From: Blastomussa wellsi
Taxonomy: Eukaryota; Cnidaria; Anthozoa; Scleractinia; Plerogyridae
NCBI GenBank assembly: GCA_947652115.1
Contig: OX393569.1
Coordinates: forward strand, 18,880,270-18,944,269
DNA length: 64,000 nucleotides
Direction: 5' to 3'
Part shown: positions 49,301 to 61,300 of the stretch, piece by piece
Numbering within the stretch: the first letter of the stretch is position 1
Layout: every line of letters begins with the position of its first letter
Program-made: the position numbers and the translations under genes
Notes under the pieces: model-generated
Databases searched by the model: none
Seen by the model: the letters and a program-made list of their open reading frames with translations, nothing else
What the model was told of the DNA's origin: nothing

Positions 49301-52300
49301 TATTCACCTAAGTGGAGATGTATGTATTGCTTTCTTTCTTTCTTTCTTACATACAGGCCCGATGATCGCGACATAAAGCCAGTAACCACAAAACTGTTTA
49401 TTTTAAGTCATTTTTTTTAACTCGATCAGTCATTTACGAGAGAGTGCCCTCAGAAAGCTCACGAATTCTTCGGAGGTGAATAGCAAAGGATAACCCATGT
49501 TTGATCTCCAATCAGTGCGCGCCAACAACGCTACCCTCTGTTTTATTATATACAAAGACCGAATATACATTTTTTTTGAAAGAACCGCTATGCAAAAGGT
49601 TCATTTGTTTTTCAGACGGAAATTTTCACACTATGACTAGCTTATCTCTCATAAGTTGATCAGATAACCTGTTTTCTTTATTTTTTCAGCGAATTAAGAG
49701 AGGAAGCTTCCGGACAGCTACTGGAAAAAGGGGAATCTCAAGGAAGGTAACTCAGTTCGTCACTAAAGTTTATGAAGCTTTTGTCTAGTAAAGTCATTTT
49801 ATGTTCAGAGATATGATATTGGTAAATCTGTAGCAATCCCAAAATTAATGAACTTTGTTTTAAAGAATATTATATTCCGAGCTAATTTGCTGTTTAAACT
49901 TTGGTTTGCTGAAATTCAAAACATTTCTTTGAGTATTGATGAATTATTAATTCAACCGATTAAATCACAAATTCTTTATAGTGTGTTTTCGCTCACGTGA
50001 CTAGCATCCATATTGCTTTACTGAAACAAAAGGAAGAATTTGCATGAAAATAGAGTTCAATTCCCAAAAGACTCGTTCACTCCTCCAACATGGCTGCCAT
50101 TTCTTTGTTGTACTCCTCCAACATGGCCGTAGTGACGTCACGCGAACACAATCTATTTTAAACTGTCACTACATTTTCTCATACAGCGGAAGAATCGCAA
50201 GCCAGCATCTAGAAAAAATGGAAACTTAAGAAAGGCATGTCAGTTCTCTGTAAAAACTAAATAATGAAATGTTAGTTACCAACCAACCATATATGGTCAT
50301 TACGCTCTCAATTGCAATATCCGTCAATAGCTGTTGACGGATATTCTGCGATATACGTAACTTACGATAATTCGGTCGAAGGAAAAGGCACTTCGTTGAA
50401 AATTTGTTGAATTAACCTGCTCAATCTTGCGGAATATCGTCTCATTTTAGCCAACACGACCTGCGACCTCGTCGGCTAACGGTTAACCCCATTGAGACCT
50501 CTTAAAGTACCTATTAAAAATAAGCTAGTTTGAAAAGCTTTTAAAAATGAAGAAGAATGGCGTTTTCCTTTTTGTGATATCTCCTCTCGTTCCAGAGATG
50601 TTCAAAATTTTCTAATTATGCAGATTAGGTACTGATGACGATGTCATAAGGTGTGATCGTATGGGTGTAAAAACACAAAATATAGCATATTTCTGCAAGT
50701 TATGATGCAATGAAATTGAAACTTGGTGAGAATGTTATAGCCTAAGAAATACATTAGATGGTGTATATTTTAGTGTTGGTGTGGCAACACATCCGGTTCC
50801 AGATCTCTAATATACAGGAATGATTATTCGTGTATTTGATTGTTAGCAAACATCGTCCACTTCCTAAAGGTTAATTATGATAGCTAGTGCAATATGGGCA
50901 TTGTGAACTCTTTACATGGGATCATTCATTTTATCCTATACAGTCACAAACGAGTTATGTTTGATTTAAAGAGGAAAGAGACTGGAACCAAGATTGTTGC
51001 CATATCAACGTCAAAATATGTATCAAGAAGTGTATTTTTTAAAGTACAATGTGCTTGCAAAGTTCCATTTGCATTGCATCACTACTTGCAGAGAAATGCT
51101 ATATTTTTGTTTTTATGCCCATACTATGACACCTTATGACGTCATCAGTACGTAAATTGCATAATAAAAAGTCTTGAATATATCTGGAAAGACCTTCCAA
51201 ATAAGCTTATTTTGCAATAGCTCATTTTCTGTTAGAGAGACTGGATTGCGGCTGTAAACAATTATCTTGCGAAAAATAAAAAAAATCATCAACGAAGGCA
51301 AACATTTAGTTGTCGAACATCAAAAATTCCTCCGAATAATAATGAGCAGATGTTGAATTCTTTGCGAGCACGAGCACTGACAAAAGTATTTGGCGGGGAC
51401 GTAATTAATGGTCCCACTGTTTAGTTTACTTATCGTTACCTGTTGATTGATCTTCTCGGTGTACCAATTGAATCTCGTGGAACCATAATTAGGCTAAATC
51501 AAATAGAGGTCAAAGCTTGGTTTCACTAGCAGCGGAATCGGAGTCGTATTAAAGCAGAGTCGTTATCTAGATCTTGTGAAAGTCTAATCGACGGATTCGG
51601 AAGCAGAGTTCGGATTCCGCTTATGACTCCGTCGCTAATGATCTAGAGAAAACTAAATTGTCGGAGTCGCAAGCAGAAAGGAAATATTCGGAGTGCCTGA
51701 AACTAGCAATGTATGTGATTGCTTTACATATTCTTACGCTTCTGCTTGCGACTCCGAAAATCCAGATTTCTGGTCCGAATTATAGCGATTTAGAAGGTTT
51801 TTAGTTCTTCTACTCTGCCCTCTATATATACTCTTTACCAAGGTTGGGCACTGACAACCAGTCGCCGATTGGACTCACCGAACTAAAAGGGTCGCTCCAA
51901 ATGCTTTGGGCTACCTGTGCTTAATTGTTTTATTTTTGACTGTCACTACCTTTTCTTGATCAGTGGAGAAATCACAGGCCGGCTTTTGGAAAAATGGGGA
52001 ACCTAAGAAAGGTATGTCAGTTATCTGTAAAAATCAATAGAGACAATTGTTTATATTTTCGATTTTTGTTGACCTCAGGGAATTATACGAATAGCGATGT
52101 TTCTCGTGACGTCACCCATTGTTATTAATTTTTCAAACCAAAAACTCGCTTATCATTATGGAACGGTCTCACCAACAGATTATTCTTTCAAATCGTAAGC
52201 ACACCTACCGACTGACGAGTGACTGGTCAGTTCAGTTCTTGACAGTTGGTTTGACGGCTGTTTTGTTCCTTGTCTCGTTGCTTCATTGTTTCCTTGTTGA

Positions 52301-55300
52301 TTAATTTTAATTCATTTACATTAGAATACAGGCAGATATTACCGTTTGGAAAGTTCAACGAAGGTTAGTTTTTAATCTGCTTTTTACAGAGAGCGTTTTC
52401 GCACACAATATTCGATCTTCCATTGTAAAGAAATCCCCTTTATTTTATTAGTTTTTATTGATTCGCATAAAAATAGAGTTCAATTTCCGGAAGATTGGTT
52501 TGGAACACCAGAGATAGCAGTATGACTGCCGTGAAACTAAAAGGACAATAACTGATTTGCAGGGTCGTTGTTTATCGATATTTTTTGTTTAATATTCTCC
52601 GTCTTTAAAAAAAAACCTGTTGGTGTAATTTTGTTTGTTTGTCATAGCTACTTCAGAGTTATTCAATGGATTGATTGTTTGGTTTCTGTATGACAAATAA
52701 CACAACGTCTCGTACGATCAGTCTCGATTAATAGGCAACACGCATCACGCTTAACTAGTAATGACGATTTATTTCAGCTGAAATTGGCAAATGCCACACC
52801 CCAGCCAATGACAACCACCGAGCCGACCAACATGCCAATGGCAGCCACAGAGCAAAACAACACGCAAATGACAGCTACCGAGCCGACCACAAAACCAATG
52901 ACGGCCAGCAATCCGACCAGCAAACAAATGACAGCTACCGAGCTGCCTACCGAGCCAATGAAAGCAACAGAACCCATCACCAAATCAATGTCAGCCATCG
53001 AGCAGACCACCCAACCAATGAAAGCCACCGAGCCGACTACCGAGCCCAAAATGACAGCCTCGAACCAGTGGCAACTTCCCAGCCAATCACTGTCACCAAA
53101 CAAACCTTCCAAGGCGCGGTCAGTATTATTTGTGCTTCCATTTTTGAACTGAAGTTACAAAGGATGTACGTGACATTCGTAATCGCTAAAGCCAGAGTGT
53201 ATGGTTGGTTATATTGCTTCGTTTTCCATACTTGATCAGTCCGATTATTTTGCATCTAGTCAGAACAAAAAAAGGCAAAAAAATATAGAAACGAAGTAGG
53301 AAATTTCCAGTTATTTTGGGGCTGGTGGTCGATGATTTTCGTTGCTTTAAGATACCTCAAGGAATTGCCTTTCGCTTGATAACATGGATATCTACAAGAT
53401 ACATGGTTGATCGTGTGAAAATGACGTCATATGGCTTCATTAAATCCGCCATCTTGAATTTGACCATTTCTCGTGTCCTGTTAAAACAACATAAATAAAG
53501 AAAGGGATAAACCAAAGCAACAAAGAGAAATTTTACATAATCATGCGTGCCACGAAGTATATAAAATACGTTCAATTTTCACAAACGTTCCAAGGCGTCA
53601 CAGGGAGCTGGATATTCAGCTGCAGGGCCGTAGCCAGCAAGAGGCAAGACGAGGCACTTTCCTCGTCTAAACTTTAACCTAACATAAAACAAAAATACCT
53701 TTAGTTGGTAAATAGTTGAAAGAGATTGTTTTGTGACGAAATTGCTCATAAAAAAACGCTAAAAATAAACGTTCAGATTTCAAATTTTGTTTTAGAATCT
53801 TCGTTGACTGCAGATTTTGCCTCTTCTTGCCAAAAAGTCTGGCTACGGTCCAGAGCTGGTGCTGAATTCGAAATCAATGTAGCATTCAAGGGTGAAAGTC
53901 CTTCTTAAAATTCTTTGACATGATTCTACGGCAGTTCCTACATTTTCCGTCTTTGCGAGCATTTGCAAGCATGCGTCAATGCGAGCAGAGGCTTTCCTCT
54001 GCAAGCACGAGCGTCGTCGGACAAGAATGACCCAGTAAAAAATTGACAGCCCCTCTGTTCGTCTGGTTATATCACTGAACACCTATCTTTCCAGTCTATT
54101 AACTGGAAATACTTAGGTCCATTTAATCACACTTAACCATAACAAGCCCTAAAACAAACGGAGGGTGTGAAAAATCAGTCACTTTTCAAATGTGCTAATC
54201 AAGCTTCTTTATTAATCAACAGCCAGCAGTAGCCATAACGCCATTGCCAACCCAAATACTCGAGGTGAGCATATTGTTACAACTGGTCTCAATCTCGTGC
54301 TGTTGAGCGAGTTGAATAGTGGCCCTCAGCTTAAAGACGTGCCAAAGGTTATTAATTAAATCCTTCGACGACTAGGACAGCAATTTGTAAGGTCTCTAAT
54401 TCAATTTTTTCTAACAAATGGAGCTGAAAAGAAAAACTTGTTTTTTTTGCCATGAAAAAGTCATACGTCATATCATATCATATCATATTCTATCATATAT
54501 CATAATCATCACATCATTATGTAACGTTGCTAAGAGACGACTAGCCCCAGGACTTTGGGGGTCGAGAACACGTGTTGAAAGAGAGGTTTTTGTAGATTAG
54601 GTCGGCCATATTTGTAGTCGTTTTGTAAAGTCGCTGTAGTCGTTTCAAGAGGTTAAATAAATAGCTTATTAGCTGTTACATTTATATCAAATCATATTAT
54701 ATTGTTATCATTATTTTCGTCTTTTGAAAAATAGCCTTGGACAAGCTTCCATGGAGCAGGCTATTACCTGTCAGCTCTTAGAAAAAGAGGAATATCAATG
54801 AAGGTATATCTACTCTTTGGGTTTGGAGGAAGTATAACTGATAATGGTATCTTCTGTACCTCATATGTCAGTTTTGATTATCCTCATGATATATTTATTT
54901 TTGATATTAACTACTCATTTTTGTCCTTTTTTTTTAAAGAGAACGGAAATTAAAAAACCAGTGCAAGCCCAAGGGTACGTATTATTTATAACAACATGAT
55001 TTTACATTAAGCGCGAATAATTCTGTCTTCTACTTTAACTGGCTTGTGGTTCATATACCGGTTACAGAACCTGGCACCGAACCGGCTTTTTGAGAAATTT
55101 TAACATCTTTTTGACAATTTGCTGACAACTTTTTGCTGGTATCTATTTTAACGGGCTAGTCAACTTGAGAACAGAGATGTAAATATTAAACTGTCAAATT
55201 GACTATTCACTCTTCTGGGAATTTCAGTCCGCTCCGTTATTATACTACAAAGCAATTAAAAAATGCATAGAATTGTCTAGGATTACTTTCTAATTATAAT

Positions 55301-58300
55301 TGTATTTCTGGCACCATGACCATTCAGGTAAAGAATCGGAAAAAGTCATGTTTACAATGCAGTTTCATTTCGCCGTTACACCTTTATAACGGTGTCATGA
55401 CGAAACCGAAACGTTGTTTTCTCTAGCTTTATAATTTAATCTTATTAAAATTTTCACTGCATTCGAATTTCGCAGGGAAAAGAAGATCACGGTAGGTCAA
55501 AATCAACAGCAACAGTTACTTCTTTGATTATAGTTTTTGTTAGGTCCCATAGCATCATTTATAATTCACCAATTAATATTTTTTCGGTCTTCACTTTGAA
55601 GGACAGATGACCCTGCATGGGAGACAAGCCAACATGTTTTTGGAAATTCAGGATTAACCTGCTATGTCGCGAGCCAATTTTGCCATTTCTCAAATAAACT
55701 GTTTGTAGCTCTGTATCTTGTTCGATCTTTCTCCATATAGACCACATAAACAGGCCCGCACAACCCGATAAGCTTCACTATTTAGTTTCGAAAGGCCCAC
55801 TGTCACCCTGAAAGCTTTGCTGTAATTTCGTATAGTTGAAATGCACTTGGGAAATAACAGCCAATGGGAAATCTACATTCGACAAAATGAACCTTTCTAG
55901 AGCAAAAACACTAGCGAAAATTTTATGGAATGATCATTTTCTTATTGAGCGACAGCCTCAGCCCTCGCCTGGGAAGAATCACTTGGTAGGCTCTTACGGA
56001 GGCGCTTTTGGAAAATGGAAAAGGAGAATCTCAAGAAAGGTATGACAATGTTAATAAGAAAAAAAAACATTTCTTAGTCTCGTTTAATCTTCTTGTTGGA
56101 AGAAATTTCTGTTACTACCAACGAGATAACTCGTTTTAGATCGAGGTGGGAGGGGGATGCGGGATTTGAGGTTCACCCCACCCTTGCGTGGCTTTAAAAT
56201 GAATTTTCTATATCAGTCGATTTCTATTTTTTAAAACAATAGAGAGTTTCTGTGGAGCAACTATCGGCTGATAGTTGCCCCGCGGAAATTTGATTTACGT
56301 GCTAATTCACTATGTTCAAACGAACGTAAATTATTTACCACTTAAATATCCGCAAAACAGGCACAACAAACTGTTATGATGGGTGGATCGCATGCGGACT
56401 CTAAAGAACCCGTTAGACTATAAATAGCGAGAAACAACTAATCACAGCAATCCAATTAGCGCGGTCCGACACCTAACGCAGGAAAAAAGCAGTGAGGAAT
56501 GTGAGGCTAAAATACCAGCGGAAAATATATGTTCTTAATATAGTTTTGTTAGCTCATGTCAGCTCATGATTTAGATTCTTCATTATTTTCGTAGTCGCAG
56601 AGCCTGTCATAAATTAGCGCATCATAACGCGTTTGTTACATTTGACAATGGTCTTTTAATAAGAAGCAAAATATTTATTTACATTTACTTTCTTTTTAAG
56701 TTCTTATACTAATAATTATATATTTCATGTTTGTAAGAAGTTTTTCGGAGTTGTCATTTTGTACTTCTTATTACATGTATATTTTGTATTTCTTTTTTCG
56801 TGTATGTTTGACAGTTTGGAGTTGTTTGGCTGTTTGTTCCTTTGTTGCTTGATTGGTTGGTTTTTTTGTGTGATGGTACTGCTGTGACAAGTGACCTGCT
56901 TGAAGTATGACAATAACAATGACAAGTAAAATGACAATGAAAGTAATAGCGGAGCTCTTTTCTTCTTTTGTAACGTTGACATTAAAAATCTATTTAAAAA
57001 AAAGAAAAAAGCACGCACACAAAGTTCAAACAGGAGAACCATGCCTTTCATATTTCATGGTCGAAATGGCAAACGGCACGACTCACGGGCGCGTGCAAAA
57101 TACGTACGTCCGTCCACAGGGAAACCATACGCTGTATTAGCTTTTGCGGGCCGAGATGCACTTAATCCATCCGTGCAGGCCGAAACCGGCCGCGCGAAAG
57201 CCACCCCTGGAATTCCCATTCCGGTCCTCTCTGGAGATATTTTAGTTTTCCTGTTGATCTCCAGTAAATTAGGGCCAATAAACCAATTAGAATCTGTTTT
57301 CTGTCCATACTTTTAGTGAACTCTTGAGGATCTACAAAGAAGTTTTTCCTTAATCAGCGCGTGCAACATGTATAACAAAATTATGGCGCGCCTTGGCGAG
57401 TCGCGGCACTTGTTTACAAATTTCCAAGGTCTTTGTTTTCATTCTTATATTCTGTCTTATTTTAATAGTTAAATTGCTTTCGTTTTAGCCTCTGGTGATG
57501 GCTGGTCCGGATAAAAGGTTTCTGGGGAAAATCATGGCAGCTTTATTTGGTAAGCCGATTGGAAACCCTGGAAAGGTAAGTCTGTTAGGATCAAATTCCG
57601 TTTTCTTTTTCTAAATAACTATTGCAATAGGCTGGCGTACGAGCCGGGTCGAGGAGGCTGCAGCCCCCCTCCCCAAGTTTCTAAAAATGTTTACTTTTGT
57701 CGGGAAAAACTCTCATGATTCAGGCAACAGCAGTAGGAAGAAACCATGCAAAACAACGACGGTTTTTATCAAGCTGGTGTTTAGATAAAAGGACAGATTG
57801 CTAAATCGTATTTTTCATAACGTGCTCGACGTGTACCACCACAGTTGCGGACCTAGGATGTTTCTCAGGAGGGGCTGCACCACTAAGGAATGACGTAATT
57901 GATGGGTGACGTAAGCAGAATACTAGTTATACTAGAACGTCGCCGGTCATCTCAGGGAGGGATACACGCCCCCTGCACCCTACCCCCAGATCCGCCCCTG
58001 CACGACGGCAACATACAACATGCTTACAAGTTTAATTAAGTTGACGAACTATTTTTGAATTGTAAAAGTTTCAATGAGCGTACAAACGTCTTCTTTTTTG
58101 AAGTTTTTGAGTGTTTGTATTTTGGTTTAATGCTAACACATTCGGGCATTGAGTCATTTTTTCTGGCAGGGAGGTTACAGCCTTCCCCTAAATCCGAAGG
58201 TGCTAAAAACCAATTATTTTTATAATCAGTGATATATTTTCAGTTGAGCTGCTTTTTGTTCAAGCTGTTTCTTTGTTAGTCTGTTTGTTTACTTCTTTGC

Positions 58301-61300
58301 GCGTGTGATATTTTAATTAGGACAATTAAATAGGACTGATTTATTGATTGACTGACTGACTGACTGACTGACTGACTACCACTGATTGGTTGGTTGGTTG
58401 ATTGATTGATTCACGGACAACATGCAAAGATTGAATAAATAAATCAATCTCGTTGTTCCACTTCATTTTTTGACGAAAAAATTTGGTCGATTTGTTAAAT
58501 GTATCAACAGATTACTTGGCCATTGGCACCGCCATCACCGCGACCACCGCTGCGTATCCCGGGACGATACGATGATTTTTATAAAGTATGTAAAACTATT
58601 GCTTTGAATTTTTAAGGTGGCTCACAACAGTTTAAAGCTTCCCGTCTTTGGCATTATATTACAGCTACGCCAATAATGCAGATGAAAGGAATCTTGTGCA
58701 ATCTTGTAGAGTATTTATCAGCAAACAGAGTCATGTTAAAATGAAGACAAATTCTGTTGCCATTGCAACAGCAGAAGAGGTCAAAGGGATATATTTTTGT
58801 TAAATCGACAGAAGAAACAATAAGGCAAATTTTTATGAAATTCTGTCGATAGTTTTCAGAGCCATCTTCAATTGTAGCTCTGAAAGCTATTGCCAGAAGT
58901 TTTAAAAAATTTCCAGTAGTGTTCCTTTATCGACCTAACAATATTAAAAATTTTCACTGAATAATTTAAAGTTATTAGCCTAAAAAAGTCAAATATAGGG
59001 CATATTTGACCTCTTTTGACATTCCCATGGGCCATGGCAACGAAATTTGACGTCATGTGGCATGAATTTGTTCATCGTTGGTAAACTCTACACACTTGTA
59101 TCCTAAAAGTTACTCTTGGTGTTGCTGGAATAGAATTCAAAAGACAGGGATGTGTAAACCATTGCGAGCCACCTTCAGTTAGTTATTTTTTACACGGGCT
59201 GTTATATGTAGAATTATTAAAAACTAGCTATGGTATATTGCATTTCCTGAGTTTTGATTGGTTGAGAGGCAATGGTATATGAGCTCATATACCATTGACC
59301 TACCAAAAAGGTAAGTGTGCGCGTAAAAGAATGCATTTTTGCAATGTTGGCACAATATGTTTGGCGCGTTTTTCATAAAACAATTATTCCACGAGCGCTC
59401 GTTGGATATGAGATGGTTATAGCCAACACGGCGATACGCGCCTCTTTGGCTATCTACCATCTCATATCCAACGCGCGCTCGTGGAATAATTGTTAATTGT
59501 ATCACATCGTAAATTCATGGCCAAACATGAAAGGCAGCCATGGCGGGAGGATTATTGCTCTATCTAGAGGGTCTAGACCGCGAAATAGTTCTACGTTTAA
59601 CTGTTCAAATAGCTCCATATAGAAGACTCGAGGTCTTCCTTTCAATACTGTGGTCATTTAGCTTTTATAGCCATTTAGTTTTTTGATGTTGAATTTGATG
59701 TGCTTCGCAGCAAATTTAAAGCCAATATTTTATGTTGTCATTATTAGTGTTTAATCTTAATTGATTGATTGGATTGATCGATCGATCGATCAAATCATTC
59801 ATTCATTCATTTATTCCCTCCCTTACCCGCGCATCAAAAATGTTTCGTCACTTTGTAGTTATCGTGAACCTTATCTCGTTTGGTCGTCGTCCAAATAATA
59901 CACTGAACTACACTTGACTCTAGAACTGCCAATCGCTTTAATGAGACTGGATGGCTGAACTAAGCGTTCGGTTAAAATATGGGAGTTCTCTCACTCCGAA
60001 TTACCAACCCGCTTCTCGAGCTATCTGTCCTAAGTGGCAGAAGCGTTTGAAAATTGCTTATACTGCTATATATATCTCCAAAGGGGGAAATACAACTTGT
60101 GGTTGTTGAAGAAAAGGTACGTACCTTTCTTATATTACTTTGATTGCCACATTTCCAAGGTAAAGAGAGAAGATGAAACACCGATGGATCGCCTACAGCC
60201 GTACGTATCAACAGTTACGTAGGACTATGGTTAAATATTCCTCGTAAAGGACAGACAACCTCTCATGATAAACGAATTACTTTTATATAGAAACAAGCAC
60301 ATTAAGTGGCCAAACTTAACAAGTTGGGTCATTATGATGGAATGCCTTTAAACTAGAGAAAATGGGAGGGGTCAATCTGTTTCCTAATTCCTAATAATAA
60401 CTCTAGTGTAAAATCGGCACTGGCGCCAGGTGTATAAATGGTAGGGCGAAATAATGCTGGGGGTAACCCTTCGAAGGATTAGCATCGCATCCAGGAGGGA
60501 GTAGAAATATTCCTAGCTGCTTTTAAGGTGGCTGAACACAGTTTTCGCGCGCGCTCTGTAGTCGTTGGTGCTGACGCGAGGCAGCGCGCGCACAACGATA
60601 ACACAACAGCAAATATGGAGCCCAAAGAGTGAAGAGTTTTTGTTCCAAGGCGATTTTATATCAGGCATTTTTTCTTAAAATGATAGTATATTGTAAACTT
60701 AGGTCTTGGTAGAATGGTATGTCAGAAAAAGTCAAATTTGTCAGGTATTTAGTGTTATCGTGAGTACCGTAAGAACCCAGTTAAATGTAGCGCATGTGTA
60801 GTTAGTAAAAAATTGAGATTGAACTCTTTAGGTCCAGTCTTTCCGAAATACGCGTTTTTCTCGAAAACCGCTCGTTAGAATTTTACCAAATTTGGTAGGA
60901 AAATACTTCAAAAACAAGAAAGAAAGCTGTTGCAAACATTTTGAAATTTGACAGAGGAAATTGTAAATAATGGAGTTATCTTTCAAAAACGAATAGCTAA
61001 AAATCGGTCTGTTAAAATTACATTAGAATAGTGTCCACTTGTGGGTATTGTGATAAGTTTGTTTCGGGCTAATGATAGAGAAAATCTTACGACTGAATTT
61101 TACGCAAATATACAAAACCCGATTTTAAATTGATGTTTACATCCAGTCACGTTACCATGGTAACAGCGCACACGTCAGCGCATCTATCAAAATTCGAAAG
61201 TTTATCCTTTAAACTCATTTCATGCCAATTTTGAGGACCTATAGTTTAATGGTTTTCGAATAAAAGGCAAATGCAAAATAGGTTTCAAAAACTGTGTTCG

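Noticed and set aside
52774..53112. Antisense frame rich in Val/Gly/Ser over the repeat exon
   Set aside because: A mirror of the Met/Thr/Pro repeat codons; it lacks splice context and its codon pattern follows the sense repeat.
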